Position numbers and translations under genes: made by a program | Origin: Nitrobacter vulgaris | GTDB lineage: Bacteria; Pseudomonadota; Alphaproteobacteria; Rhizobiales; Xanthobacteraceae | DNA length: 64,000 nucleotides | NCBI RefSeq assembly: GCF_031453995.1 | Contig: NZ_JAVDPZ010000012.1 | Coordinates: 50,606-114,605, forward strand | Direction: 5' to 3' | The notes under the pieces: model-generated | The model's input: only the letters and a program-made list of their open reading frames with translations | The model's database searches: none | Told to the model about the DNA's origin: nothing | Shown here: positions 34,034 through 42,541 of the stretch, in pieces | Position numbering within the stretch: the stretch's first letter is position 1 | How the letters are laid out: each line of letters begins with the position of its first letter

Positions 34034-34435
34034 CTAGCCTGCCGCCTCCGCCTCGATCGCTTCCATGTCGGCATCGGACAGCCCGAAGTGATGGCCGATT
34101 TCGTGAATCAGCACATGAGTGATGATATGGTCGAGCGTTTCATCGTGCTCGGCCCAGTAATCGATGATCGGACGGCGGTAGAGCCAGATCAGATTAGGCA
34201 GCCTGGCAACGTCATCCTGGCTCTGGAACGGCAGACCCGTGCCCTGGAACAATCCCAGCAGATCATATTCACTGTCGGCTTTCATCTCGTCCAGCAACTC
34301 GTCGGTCGGGAAATCCTCGACGCGGATGATGAGGCCTTCGCACAGGCGCCGGAAGCGCCCGGGCAGGCGCGCAAACACCTCGTGCGCCCTGGTTTCCATG
34401 TCAGCCAGCGAGGGGGCTTTGGCGGAGGTCCACAT
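34034..34435 (-). CDS. Small zincin-like metallopeptidase family protein
   Basis: 133 residues from the ATG at 34435 (MWTSAKAPSLADMETRAHEV). The zinc motif HEIGHHFGLSDADMEAIE near the C-terminus supplies HExxH with a downstream Asp, and LIWLYRRPIIDYWAEHDE and FPTDELLDEMKADSEYDLLG complete the core of the DUF1025/metallopeptidase family. Family members are small cytoplasmic proteins of unknown substrate. No strong ribosome-binding site precedes this ATG, and an in-frame extension to 34564 has no family character. It is not obviously linked to leuD. Confidence 0.82.
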   Translation of the reverse strand: MWTSAKAPSLADMETRAHEVFARLPGRFRRLCEGLIIRVEDFPTDELLDEMKADSEYDLLGLFQGTGLPFQSQDDVARLPNLIWLYRRPIIDYWAEHDETLDHIITHVLIHEIGHHFGLSDADMEAIEAEAAG

Positions 34436-34562
34436 GGCACTTTGTTTAACTCGCGTTTCACCGTGAGAGCAGGGTTTTTTGCGGTCCGGGCCGTCTTGCG
34501 GTTGACGCGGTCGCGGCAATCGGAGACCGTTCGCGGGGAGCAGGAGTGATCGGGGCGCAGCC

Positions 34563-34895
34563 ATGGATGTCAGGATGACAGCGGGGGGGCTTGTGACGGG
34601 AGCTGCGACGCTGCTGTTGCTGCTGGTGCCGGGGACGTTGCTGTTTATGTACAGCGCTCAGGCTCAAACCACCGCGCGGAGCACGGATCGTGCCGTATCG
34701 TCTGACACGTCGGCCCACGCCCGCAAACGGCGACCGCGCGTGCGGATCTATCGCGAGGATGAGCGCGGGGTTTATCCGAGCTATAATCCGGGTTCCGACG
34801 CGGTACGCGACTGCACCGCGCATTACGTGCAGGAATTCCGACCGAGCGGGACAGTGATCGTTCCGAGAATGAGCTGTTACTGGCGCCACGGCTGA
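34563..34895 (+). CDS. Small exported hypothetical protein
   Basis: 110 residues with an N-terminal hydrophobic signal (VTGAATLLLLLVPGTLLFMY, cleavage near AQA). A basic mature part follows: KRRPRVRIYREDERGVYPSY, then NPGSDAVRDCTAHYVQEFRP and MSCYWRHG. The two cysteines may form a disulfide. The C-terminal 'DC...Y.Q...P.G..I.P.M.C.WR' pattern is common to short periplasmic proteins of Bradyrhizobiaceae as I recall. No function is known. It is the first of three small exported-protein genes on this strand. Confidence 0.68.
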   Translation: MDVRMTAGGLVTGAATLLLLLVPGTLLFMYSAQAQTTARSTDRAVSSDTSAHARKRRPRVRIYREDERGVYPSYNPGSDAVRDCTAHYVQEFRPSGTVIVPRMSCYWRHG

Positions 34896-35109
34896 CTCTT
34901 CGATCCAAGCGCGGTTTTGCCGGATGGCCGTGAATCGCGGGAATTCGGTAACGCTAACCGCACATACAATGCATGTTTGCCGCGGGTATATTCACGTCGC
35001 GTTCACTTCCCCGCTCATAGCCTGTCACTCGCGTCTCGCTCGCGCGTCGCGGCGGCGATGGAATGATCTGCTGACGTCGCGGTTACTTGTTCCACCCACG
35101 GAGGTCTAA

Positions 35110-35442
35110 ATGTTTTTGAAGAAAATTTTAGGATTGGCCGCTCTCGGCGCGCTTCTGATTGTCGCGGGTCCCGCGCAGCAGGCGCAGGCGGCGACTCCGG
35201 TCAGCCCAGGCATCGCCGTCGGACAAAGCGACGCTGGCAAGCTGACAACCAAGGTGCACCACATCAACGGGCAGCCCCACCATCAGAGCCACCATGGGCG
35301 GAACCTACGCCATCGTCAGCAGCATTGGCGGAACCATCATCATCACTATAACCACCATCATCACCATAACCACCATAACCATCACCACCATAACCATCAC
35401 AATGATAACGATCGTAACATTCTAAACGGTCACCGGTACTGA
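35110..35442 (+). CDS. Histidine-rich exported protein
   Basis: 110 residues with a strong ribosome-binding site (GGAGGT). The signal peptide is ILGLAALGALLIVAGPAQQA, with cleavage near AQA. The mature protein has a short spacer and then an extreme His/Asn tract between about residues 72 and 98 (NHHHHYNHHHHHNHHNHHHH), ending DRNILNGHRY. More than a third of the mature residues are His. Such tracts bind nickel, zinc, cobalt or copper; a periplasmic metal buffer or store is a reasonable inference. The tract is encoded by near-repetitive CAT/CAC/AAC codons and could expand or contract. An intrinsic terminator follows. Confidence 0.75.
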   Translation: MFLKKILGLAALGALLIVAGPAQQAQAATPVSPGIAVGQSDAGKLTTKVHHINGQPHHQSHHGRNLRHRQQHWRNHHHHYNHHHHHNHHNHHHHNHHNDNDRNILNGHRY

Positions 35443-35485
35443 TGATACCGGAGCTTATGGCAAAGCCAGCTCCGTAAATGGTCGA

Positions 35486-35513
35486 GCAGGCCCGCTATGC
35501 GGGCCTGCTTTTT
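35486..35513 (+). terminator. Intrinsic terminator after the His-rich gene
   Basis: Ten-base stem GCAGGCCCGC / GCGGGCCTGC with loop TAT, followed by TTTTT. It is 43 bases after the His-rich gene stop. Confidence 0.9.
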
Positions 35514-35582
35514 GAAGCGGCGTGGATCTCCTGAGAAAGAGTGTCATAACGACAGTACGCGTCGACCCACGGAGAAATCGCC

Positions 35583-35894
35583 ATGAAAAGATATCTGGGC
35601 GTGAGTCTCGCTGCAGCAATCGTTGCGTTGTGTGGCATCGCATTAGTTAAAAGCGCGAAGGCCGCCCCTCGCTTGGGCGCTGTCGCCACGCAGCCGGTGA
35701 CACCGACCGAGGTTGGCTCGGCTCGGAGCACCCATCGTCCGCACCATGAAAATCGCTACAGGCATCATCGCGCGCGCGTGTACGTACGTGGTCCTTATCG
35801 ACCTTACTATGGACGGCCAGATTACTACGCGCCGCGAGGACCGGCTCCGTTCTTTCCGTTCGGCTTCGGCTACGGCCTCGATCCGTCCTGGTGA
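35583..35894 (+). CDS. Small exported Tyr/Pro/Arg-rich protein
   Basis: 103 residues. The ATG at 35583 follows GGAGAA. A signal peptide (LGVSLAAAIVALCGIALVKS, cleavage near AKA) leads to a mature part rich in His, Arg, Tyr and Pro: STHRPHHENRYRHHRARVYV, RGPYRPYYGRPDYYAPRG and a terminal PFFPFGFGYGLDPSW. Proteins of this style are frequent in Bradyrhizobium-type genomes; I know no function. It follows the His-rich gene but is separated from it by a terminator, so it likely has its own promoter. Confidence 0.68.
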   Translation: MKRYLGVSLAAAIVALCGIALVKSAKAAPRLGAVATQPVTPTEVGSARSTHRPHHENRYRHHRARVYVRGPYRPYYGRPDYYAPRGPAPFFPFGFGYGLDPSW

Positions 35895-36005
35895 GGTGAG
35901 GGCTGCTGTCGCAACTCATCCAAATCGGATCGCATATTTTCTCTGTAGGCTGGAAAAAAGCTGAAATATCCGACGCCAGGTAGTCGGAGTCGGTGTCAAT
36001 GCCGA

Positions 36006-36512
36006 TCAGATCGGTAACCGCGCTTTCTTCGCCGCATCGTAGATTTCGATACGCAGGATCGGAAAACGTGACTTTAAGTCGGTCGCGGCCTGCTTCGCCT
36101 GGGCCAGCGTCTCGAACTGGTTTTTGAAATGCCCATCCACCTGCAGCGTAAAGCCGGCTTCGGGCGGCACGTCGGCACGCAGGACCGGACGGGATACCGG
36201 TTTGGTCGTCGTAGCGGCAGGCGTCGGCGGCACAGCCGTGGGCGCCGGAATCGGCGCGGTGATTATGGGAGCCGGTTTCAGCGGCAAGGTCAGAGCATCG
36301 CGCGGCGTGGTCACAATCGGCTTCTCAGCTGCACGCGGCGCGGCCTTGCTGCTACTCTTCACGACCTCCACCGGCCTCGCGACTTTGACTTTTGCGGACG
36401 CCAGCTTGGCAGGCGTCCTTGTGGGCGTCTTTGCCGATGCCTTCGTATTGCCGGATGGGCGCGACATTTTTTCTGCCTTGCGGGCAGGGGTTTTGGTCTT
36501 GGCTGTTTTCAT
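36006..36512 (-). CDS. Basic Ala/Lys/Pro-rich hypothetical protein
   Basis: 168 residues from the ATG at 36512. The first two thirds are low-complexity, basic and histone H1-like (MKTAKTKTPARKAEKMSRPS, KASAKTPTRTPAKLASAKVK) and then Pro/Ala-rich. The last 50 residues form a compact domain: EAGFTLQVDGHFKNQFETLA, QAKQAATDLKSRFPILRIEI, YDAAKKARLPI. The closing domain resembles a SPOR-like or short repeat fold in pattern, but I cannot assign it. The basic tail could bind DNA or RNA. A longer in-frame start at 36677 is not supported by a ribosome-binding site. Confidence 0.6.
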   Translation of the reverse strand: MKTAKTKTPARKAEKMSRPSGNTKASAKTPTRTPAKLASAKVKVARPVEVVKSSSKAAPRAAEKPIVTTPRDALTLPLKPAPIITAPIPAPTAVPPTPAATTTKPVSRPVLRADVPPEAGFTLQVDGHFKNQFETLAQAKQAATDLKSRFPILRIEIYDAAKKARLPI

Positions 36513-36853
36513 GACGTCGTTACGACTGACGGAATTTTCCGGCGAAGGCAACCCACCAGTTGAGGCAAGCTTGATTCGCCGTCGCATCCTCGTTGATAGC
36601 TTGTTCGATCGGTGATCGAGCGGAACTGATCGGAAGGCCCGCCTTGCCAGACGAATGTGCACGGGGTTTCCGGACACCTGTTTCGTTCGACAAAAAGCGA
36701 CGCGGCACGCTCGCCTCGATCACACGGCTGTGTTGTGCTTCATTGCGGTGTCGAGTGCAAGACCATCGCGCAAACTGCGGCAATAACTTTCTTTCGAGTT
36801 ATCGATCCCTCCGTCGTCCGGAGCCGGCTTAACACCACTGAGCGAAAGAACGC
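36513..36853. other. Intergenic region without recognised features
   Basis: About 340 bases upstream of the basic protein gene and downstream of leuC. No gene, tRNA or convincing terminator was recognised. Confidence 0.5.
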
Positions 36854-38260
36854 TCAATGCCATTCGCGGATATCGACGAAATGTCCTGCGATTGCAGCCG
36901 CTGCCGCCATTGAGGGCGACACGAGATGTGTGCGGCCCTTGAAACCTTGCCGACCCTCGAAATTGCGATTCGAGGTCGAAGCGCAGCGTTCATCCGGCTT
37001 CAGTTTGTCGGGATTCATTGCAAGGCACATCGAGCAGCCAGGTTCGCGCCATTCGAAACCAGCCTTGATGAAGATCTTGTCGAGGCCTTCTGCCTCCGCC
37101 TGTTCCTTCACCAATCCTGAACCGGGTACGACCATGGCATTGACGTTGCCGTTGACCGTCCGGCCATCCGCGATCTTCGCAGCGGCGCGCAAGTCTTCGA
37201 TGCGACCGTTGGTGCAGGAGCCGATGAAGACGCGGTCAAGCTTGATGTCGGTAATTCTCGTGCCAGGGCTCAAGCCCATGTAGTGCAGCGCACGTTCCTT
37301 CGAAAGCCGCTTGGCCTCGTCCGCGATGTCGGCGGGGTTCGGCACCTTGCCGGTTACCGCGATCACGTCCTCAGGACTGGTGCCCCAGGTCACGATCGGC
37401 GGCAGCCTGGCGGCGTCGAGCCGTATCTCGTGATCGAAATGCGCACCGTCGTCGCTGCGCAGCGTCTCCCAGTATCGCATCGCCGCATCCCAATTGGCGC
37501 CCTTCGGCGTTTTCGGCCGGCCTTTCAGGAATTCGTATGCCTTCTCGTCCGGCGCTATGAGGCCGGCGCGCGCACCGCCCTCAATCGACATGTTGCACAC
37601 CGTCATGCGGCCTTCCATCGACAGCGCGCGCACCGCCTCGCCGGCATACTCCAGTACGTAGCCGGTTCCGCCCGCGGTGCCGATCTCGCCGATGATGGCG
37701 AGGATGATGTCCTTGGCGGTGACGCCGTCCGGCAGCTTGCCGTCGACCACTGCGCGCATGTTCTTCGCTTTTTTCTGGATCAGCGTCTGGGTCGCCAGCA
37801 CATGTTCGACCTCGGAAGTACCGATGCCGTGCGCCAGCGCACCGAACGCGCCGTGGGTCGAAGTGTGGCTGTCCCCGCAGACGATGGTGGTGCCGGGCAG
37901 GGTGAAGCCCTGCTCGGGGCCGATCACGTGAACGATGCCCTGTCGCTTGTCGAACTCGTTGTAGTACTCGATGTCGAAATCCCTGGCGTTCTGCGCCAGC
38001 GTGGCGATCTGTTCGGCGCTCTCAGGATCGGGATTTGGCTTTGAGCGATCGGTGGTCGGGACGTTGTGATCAACCACCGCGAGCGTCTTCTCCGGCGCAT
38101 GAACCTTGCGTCCGGCTACGCGCAGGCCTTCAAATGCCTGAGGTGACGTCACTTCATGGACGAGATGACGGTCGATGTAGATCAAACAGGTGCCGTCCTC
38201 GGCCTCGTGCACCAGATGATCGTTCCAGATCTTGTCGTACAGGGTTGTCGGTTTGGACAT
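36854..38260 (-). CDS. leuC: 3-Isopropylmalate dehydratase large subunit
   Basis: LeuC is the [4Fe-4S] aconitase-like subunit of isopropylmalate isomerase. From the ATG at 38260 (MSKPTTLYDKIWNDHLVHEA) it has 468 residues. Motifs include IYIDRHLVHEVTSPQAFEGL, IVCGDSHTSTHGAFGALAHG, IGTSEVEHVLATQ, FIGSCTNGRIEDLRAAAKI and the second/third cluster cysteines in WREPGCSMCLAMNPD. It ends with GRTHLVSPSMAAAAAIAGHF. It lies downstream of rplS but is separated from it by a strong terminator. leuD is several kilobases further on. Confidence 0.97.
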   Translation of the reverse strand: MSKPTTLYDKIWNDHLVHEAEDGTCLIYIDRHLVHEVTSPQAFEGLRVAGRKVHAPEKTLAVVDHNVPTTDRSKPNPDPESAEQIATLAQNARDFDIEYYNEFDKRQGIVHVIGPEQGFTLPGTTIVCGDSHTSTHGAFGALAHGIGTSEVEHVLATQTLIQKKAKNMRAVVDGKLPDGVTAKDIILAIIGEIGTAGGTGYVLEYAGEAVRALSMEGRMTVCNMSIEGGARAGLIAPDEKAYEFLKGRPKTPKGANWDAAMRYWETLRSDDGAHFDHEIRLDAARLPPIVTWGTSPEDVIAVTGKVPNPADIADEAKRLSKERALHYMGLSPGTRITDIKLDRVFIGSCTNGRIEDLRAAAKIADGRTVNGNVNAMVVPGSGLVKEQAEAEGLDKIFIKAGFEWREPGCSMCLAMNPDKLKPDERCASTSNRNFEGRQGFKGRTHLVSPSMAAAAAIAGHFVDIREWH

Positions 38261-38536
38261 GGACGTAAACCTATTGGAATTCTTTGAGCAGGTCGCGCGA
38301 GGAGACGCGCGAGACAATCACCGACGCGAGTGAGCGGCCTCAGGTCGCCGAAGTCGCGAACCGTCCGAAGAAGCGTCCGGGCAAACGGCTGCGGTCGTCG
38401 AGCACGATGCGGGCTGTGAACCGGCCGATGTCGCTGCTGATCTGATCCGTAACCATTGTGTCTTTTACCATGGCGGTAGCCGCCGCGACAATCAAACGAC
38501 CGACAGCGTTCCGGATAGATAGTCGTGCTCGCGGCA

Positions 38537-38565
38537 ATAAAAAAGCGCGGCCGGCGCCGCGCTTT
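38537..38565 (-). terminator. Intrinsic terminator of the ffh-rplS operon
   Basis: On the minus strand, stem GCGCGGC / GCCGCGC with a four-base loop is followed by TTTTTTATT. It lies about 32 bases after the rplS stop and separates the ribosomal operon from leuC. Confidence 0.88.
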
Positions 38566-38596
38566 CGGAAACCTTTGGAAGCGAGTCGGCCTGCGC

Positions 38597-38977
38597 TCAG
38601 CTCGTCGCAGCCGCGCGGTCCGTCTTCTTCTCAACAATGCGGGCCGACTTGCCGCGCAGTTTGCGCAGATAGTACAGCTTGGCGCGACGCACCTTGCCGC
38701 GGCGCACCACCTTGATGGAGTCGATCATCGGCGACATCACCGGAAACACGCGCTCGACGCCCTCGCCGTAGGAAATCTTGCGGACCGTGAAGCTCTCATT
38801 GAGTCCGCCGCCGGAGCGGCCGATGCAGACGCCTTCATAGGCCTGCACGCGGGTCCGCTCGCCTTCCACCACCTTGACGTTGACAATCACGGTGTCGCCG
38901 GGGCCGAACTCCGGAATGGTCTTGGTCGCCGACAGCTTGTCGAACTGCTCTTTTTCGAGCTGCTGAATGATGTTCAT
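38597..38977 (-). CDS. rplS: 50S ribosomal protein L19
   Basis: L19 sits at the 30S-50S interface. From the ATG at 38977 the protein has 126 residues: MNIIQQLEKEQFDKLSATKT, FGPGDTVIVNVKVVEGERTR, VQAYEGVCIGRSGGGLNESF, GEGVERVFPVMSPMIDSIKV and RRAKLYYLRKLRGKSARI. All are standard, with a short C-terminal tail. It is the last gene of ffh-rpsP-rimM-trmD-rplS. A family B repeat lies between trmD and rplS. Confidence 0.97.
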   Translation of the reverse strand: MNIIQQLEKEQFDKLSATKTIPEFGPGDTVIVNVKVVEGERTRVQAYEGVCIGRSGGGLNESFTVRKISYGEGVERVFPVMSPMIDSIKVVRRGKVRRAKLYYLRKLRGKSARIVEKKTDRAAATS

Positions 38978-39057
38978 CGAAATCTCCATCGGCGGCGCGC
39001 CCCTCCGGCCGTTTGAGGGGGCTGCGCGGAATTCGTCTGTCCAGTGGCGCGCATTTC

Positions 39058-39158
39058 GCAAAAGTGGATACCCGGTTTTGCGAAAAGAATACGCACAGCT
39101 CAACGAGCTAGAGCATTTTCTAAAGGCAAACCGGATTCCACTTTGCCTGAAAATGCTC
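39058..39158. repeat. Interspersed repeat, family B (copy 2)
   Basis: Contains GTGGATACCCGGTTTTGCGA, AGAATACGCACAG, AGAGCATTTT, AAACCGGATTCCACTTTGCC and GAAAATGCTC. It shares its arms with the copy at 28184-28280. It lies within the ribosomal operon between trmD and rplS, so it is transcribed. Confidence 0.75.
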
Positions 39159-39201
39159 GCTGCGCGGATTTGGGCTCCTATACGGCAAAGCGGGCGCGTT
39201 G

Positions 39202-39918
39202 TCACCCGTCTGTCTTGCTTTTTGGCGGATTTTGCCTGTTCCTTGCCGCCCAGAGGTCCGGACGGCGCGCCTCCGTCAAAGCTTCGGCCTTAGCCCTTCG
39301 CCAACCGGCCACCTTGGCATGGTCGCCGGACAGCAGAACGTCCGGGATCGGCCGGCCCTCGAAGTCCTGCGGGCGAGTGTACTGGGGATATTCCAGAAGC
39401 CCGTGCGAAAAACTTTCATCCTCACCCGATTCCGCCTTGCCCATCACCCCCGGCAAAAGCCGGACGCAAGCGTCGATCAGCGCCATCGCCGCGATTTCCC
39501 CTCCCGACAGCACATAATCTCCGATCGACACCTCCTCGAGCCCGCGGGCTTCAATGACCCGCTGGTCCACCCCTTCGAAGCGTCCGCAGACGATCAGCGG
39601 CCCGGGACCGGCCGCGAGTTCCATCACCCACGACTGGGTCAATGGCCGACCGCGCGGACTCATCAGAAGGCGCGGTCGGTCCGGCGAGGTCTCCACTGAG
39701 TCGATGGCCTTGGCCAGCACGTCGGCACGCAGCACCATACCCGGGCCGCCGCCGGCCGGGGTATCATCGACGCTGCGGTGGCGGTCGGTGGCGGAACTGC
39801 GGATGTCGTGGATGTCGAGCGCCCATAAGCGGGTCGTCAGCGCTTTTCCGGCGAGGCTGATGCCGAGCGGTCCCGGAAACATCTCGGGAAACAGGGTCAG
39901 GACGGTCGCGCGCCACAT
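39202..39918 (-). CDS. trmD: tRNA (guanine-N1-)-methyltransferase
   Basis: TrmD methylates G37 at N1 in tRNAs to prevent frameshifting. The 238-residue protein has the trefoil-knot SAM-binding motifs: RATVLTLFPEMFPGPLGISL, DDTPAGGGPGMVLRADVLAK, ILCGRFEGVDQR-type VCGRFEGVDQRVIEARGLEE and SIGDYVLSGGEIAAMALIDA. The C-terminal LLEYPQYTRPQDFEGRPIPD, VLLSGDHAKVAGWRRAKAEA also fits. All active-site features are present. It is third from last in the ffh-rplS operon, with about 127 bases (holding a short repeat) separating it from rimM. Confidence 0.97.
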   Translation of the reverse strand: MWRATVLTLFPEMFPGPLGISLAGKALTTRLWALDIHDIRSSATDRHRSVDDTPAGGGPGMVLRADVLAKAIDSVETSPDRPRLLMSPRGRPLTQSWVMELAAGPGPLIVCGRFEGVDQRVIEARGLEEVSIGDYVLSGGEIAAMALIDACVRLLPGVMGKAESGEDESFSHGLLEYPQYTRPQDFEGRPIPDVLLSGDHAKVAGWRRAKAEALTEARRPDLWAARNRQNPPKSKTDG

Positions 39919-39960
39919 GGACTAGCACCAGGAGATAATCACGTAACGGCGTCATACGTG

Positions 39961-40017
39961 GGCTTGACCCGCGTATCCATCAAACGATGGATCGCCGGAT
40001 CAAGTCCGGCGATGACG
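39961..40017. repeat. Short palindromic repeat between rimM and trmD
   Basis: Two adjacent dyads: CGTATCCATC-AAA-CGATGGATCG and GCCGGATCAAGTCCGGCGAT. The 'GGCTTGACCCGCGTATCCATC' type unit (given in part) recurs widely in rhizobial genomes, as I recall. It sits in a transcribed gap of the operon. Confidence 0.6.
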
Positions 40018-40045
40018 GCAGAATACGAAGCACCCGCCGGGTATG

Positions 40046-40567
40046 TCACGCCTGATCTGGCTCCTCGCCATCGATCTCGCCGGGCATCTCGATCACCACG
40101 CGCCCGCCGGCGATGTCCACGATCGGCACCACGGCATCAGTGAACGGCAGCATCAGGGTCGGACCGTGCGCAAGCGCGATCTCGATGATGTCGCCGGCGC
40201 CGAAATTGTGAATGGCTGCGACCGTTCCGATCTTCGTGCCCGCCGCATCAAAGGCGGCGAGACCGACGAGATCGGCGTGGTAAAATTCGCCTTCGTCCGT
40301 ATCGGGCAGCTTGTCGCGTGCGACGTAGAGTTCAACGCCGTTGAGCCGCTCGGCCTCCTCGCGCGTGGTCACGTCCGTGAGCGTTGCAACGAGGTGATCC
40401 TTGGCCGCGCGCGCGTGCGTTACTTCAAGCTGCCGCGCGCCATCTTTCGTCGAGAGCGGGCCGTATTGCGTCACCGACATCGGGTCTTCCGTGAACGTCC
40501 ACAGCCGCACCTCGCCGCGCAGGCCATGCGCGGCGCCGATCCGGGCGACGCACACGCGCGCCGTCAT
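40046..40567 (-). CDS. rimM: 16S rRNA maturation factor RimM
   Basis: RimM binds ribosomal protein S19 and aids 30S head maturation. The 173-residue product has the N-terminal beta-barrel (CVARIGAAHGLRGEVRLWTF, PMSVTQYGPLSTKDGARQLE, VTTREEAERLNGVELYVARD) and the C-terminal PRC-barrel domain (GEFYHADLVGLAAFDAAGTK, IGTVAAIHNFGAGDIIEIAL, PFTDAVVPIVDIAGGRVVIE). Order and length are typical. It begins 12 bases after rpsP. Confidence 0.96.
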   Translation of the reverse strand: MTARVCVARIGAAHGLRGEVRLWTFTEDPMSVTQYGPLSTKDGARQLEVTHARAAKDHLVATLTDVTTREEAERLNGVELYVARDKLPDTDEGEFYHADLVGLAAFDAAGTKIGTVAAIHNFGAGDIIEIALAHGPTLMLPFTDAVVPIVDIAGGRVVIEMPGEIDGEEPDQA

Positions 40568-40579
40568 GCCGCTTCAGCC

Positions 40580-40912
40580 TCAGGACTTCGCGGCGGCTTC
40601 GGCCTGCGCCTTGCGCTCCTTGCGCGGCACGGCCTTCACGGGGTTGTTGCGTGGCGTGCGCTTCTTGACGCCGGCGGCATCAAGGAAACGGGCGACGCGG
40701 TCCGACGGCTGCGCGCCCTTGGCGAGCCAGGCCTTGACCTTGTCGAGGTCGAGCTTGAGCCGGTCGGCATTGTCCTTCGGCATCAACGGATTGAAATGGC
40801 CGAGCCGTTCGATGAAACGGCCGTCGCGCGGATAACGCGAATCCGCGGCGACGACATGATAAACCGGCCGCTTTTTGGTGCCGGCACGGGCGAGGCGGAT
40901 CACGACGGGCAT
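40580..40912 (-). CDS. rpsP: 30S ribosomal protein S16
   Basis: 110 residues with the S16 signature [40 protein letters not shown], and [20 protein letters not shown] followed by [13 protein letters not shown]. The basic, Ala/Lys-rich C-terminal tail is the usual alphaproteobacterial extension. It lies 78 bases after ffh in the same operon. Confidence 0.97.
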
Positions 40913-40990
40913 AAGGTTCTCCTTTTGAAGTCTGTCTGGTGAGTTTGTTGTGTCGTTATAGCGTTGGCGAAATGTGTGAAGCCGTTCGTC

Positions 40991-42526
40991 TCATTTCTTC
41001 TTCCGGGGGAAGCCGAGACCGGGCAGCGTCGGCTTGCCGGTCAGTCCGGTGAGGCCGGGAAGATTTGGCAGGCCACCGCGCAATCCGGCCGGCAGATCCT
41101 TCGGCAATTGCGGCAGGCCATCCGCGCCTTTTGGCATTTTCTCCGCAAGCGCTTTCATCTGCTCGGGACTCGGCATGCCGCCGCCGAAGCCCATGGCCTG
41201 CGCGATGCCGGCGAGGGGGCCGCGCTTGCCGGTCCCCATCATCTTCATCATGTCGGCCATGCCGCGATGCATCTTGAGGAGCTTGTTGATCTCCTCGACC
41301 TTCTGGCCGGCGCCGGCGGCGATGCGTCGTTTGCGGCTGGCTTTGAGGATTTCGGGATGCTTGCGTTCCTGCCGTGTCATCGAGTCGATCACGGCGACCT
41401 GACGCTTGATGATCCTGTCGTCGAGGCCGGCCGCGGCCATCTGGTTTTTCATCTTTGAGACGCCGGGCATCATGCCCATCAGGCCGGAGATGCCGCCCAT
41501 TTTGGACATCTGCAGCAACTGCTCGCGCATGTCGTTGAGGTCGAACTGGCCCTTGCGCATCCTTTCGGTGGTGCGCGCGGCCTTTTCGGCATCGATGTTG
41601 GCGGAAGCCTTTTCGACCAGCGAGACCACGTCGCCCATGCCGAGGATGCGGCCGGCGATACGCGAGGGATGGAAATCCTCCAGCGCGTCGGTCTTTTCGC
41701 CGGTGCCGATCAGCTTGATCGGCTTGCCGGTGACTTGACGCATCGACAGCGCGGCGCCGCCGCGGCCATCGCCGTCGACGCGGGTCAGCACGATGCCGGT
41801 GAGGCCGACGCGCTCATCGAACGACCGCGCGAGATTGACCGCATCCTGTCCGGTCAGCGAATCCGCGACCAGCAGCACTTCGTGGGGGTGGGCGGCGGTT
41901 TTGATGTTCGCCGCCTCCGACATCATCTCGTCATCGAGCGTGGTGCGGCCGGCGGTGTCGAGCAGCACCACATCGTAGCCGCCGAGCTTGCCGGCCTCCA
42001 GCGCGCGGCGAGCGATCTGCTCAGGTTTTTGCCCCGCGACGATTGGTAGCGTCTTGATATCGAGATCGCGTCCGAGCACCGCGAGCTGCTCCATCGCCGC
42101 CGGACGATAGATGTCGAGCGAGGCCATCAGGACTTTGCGTTTATCCCGCTCGGTCAGCCGCCGCGCCAGTTTAGCGGTCGTGGTGGTCTTGCCCGAGCCT
42201 TGCAGGCCGACCATCATGATGATGATCGGCGGCACGGCATTGAGATCGATGGTCTGGCCATCGGAACCGAGCGTGGCGATCAGTTCGTCATGAACGATCT
42301 TCACCACCATCTGGCCCGGCGTCACCGATTTAACGACGGTGGCGCCGACCGCCTGTTCGCGGACCCTGTCGGTAAAACTGCGCACCACGTCGAGCGAGAC
42401 GTCGGCCTCCAGCAGGGCCCGGCGCACCTCGCGCATGGCGGCATCGACATCGGCTTCCGTCAGCGCGCCGCGCCGCGTCAGCCGATCGAGAATGCCGCCG
42501 AGCCGTTCCGACAGATTGTCGAACAT
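40991..42526 (-). CDS. ffh: Signal recognition particle protein Ffh
   Basis: Ffh binds signal sequences and 4.5S RNA and targets ribosomes to FtsY. The 511-residue protein has the N domain (MFDNLSERLGGILDRLTRRG) and the GTPase motifs MVGLQGSGKTTTTAKLARRL, VLLDTAGRTTLDDEMMSEAA, LTRVDGDGRGGAALSMRQVT and GTGEKTDALEDFHPSRIAGR. A methionine-rich M domain follows (GGISGLMGMMPGVSKMKNQM, RGMADMMKMMGTGKRG). It heads the ffh-rpsP-rimM-trmD-rplS operon. Confidence 0.98.
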   Translation of the reverse strand: MFDNLSERLGGILDRLTRRGALTEADVDAAMREVRRALLEADVSLDVVRSFTDRVREQAVGATVVKSVTPGQMVVKIVHDELIATLGSDGQTIDLNAVPPIIIMMVGLQGSGKTTTTAKLARRLTERDKRKVLMASLDIYRPAAMEQLAVLGRDLDIKTLPIVAGQKPEQIARRALEAGKLGGYDVVLLDTAGRTTLDDEMMSEAANIKTAAHPHEVLLVADSLTGQDAVNLARSFDERVGLTGIVLTRVDGDGRGGAALSMRQVTGKPIKLIGTGEKTDALEDFHPSRIAGRILGMGDVVSLVEKASANIDAEKAARTTERMRKGQFDLNDMREQLLQMSKMGGISGLMGMMPGVSKMKNQMAAAGLDDRIIKRQVAVIDSMTRQERKHPEILKASRKRRIAAGAGQKVEEINKLLKMHRGMADMMKMMGTGKRGPLAGIAQAMGFGGGMPSPEQMKALAEKMPKGADGLPQLPKDLPAGLRGGLPNLPGLTGLTGKPTLPGLGFPRKKK

Positions 42527-42541
42527 GCCTGCTTTTCCTTT

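Noticed and set aside
35325..35405. His-codon tract as a CRISPR-like or tandem repeat array
   Set aside because: Units are irregular CAT/CAC/AAC codons within one reading frame with signal peptide and stop; no repeat-spacer structure.
37283..38044. 253-codon plus-strand frame opposite leuC
   Set aside because: Antisense shadow of leuC; composition is Arg/Gly/Val-biased and there is no ribosome-binding site.
38340..38537. 65-codon minus-strand ORF between the rplS terminator and leuC
   Set aside because: It starts on top of the terminator and has weak start signals; a short 43-residue version is conceivable but not supported.
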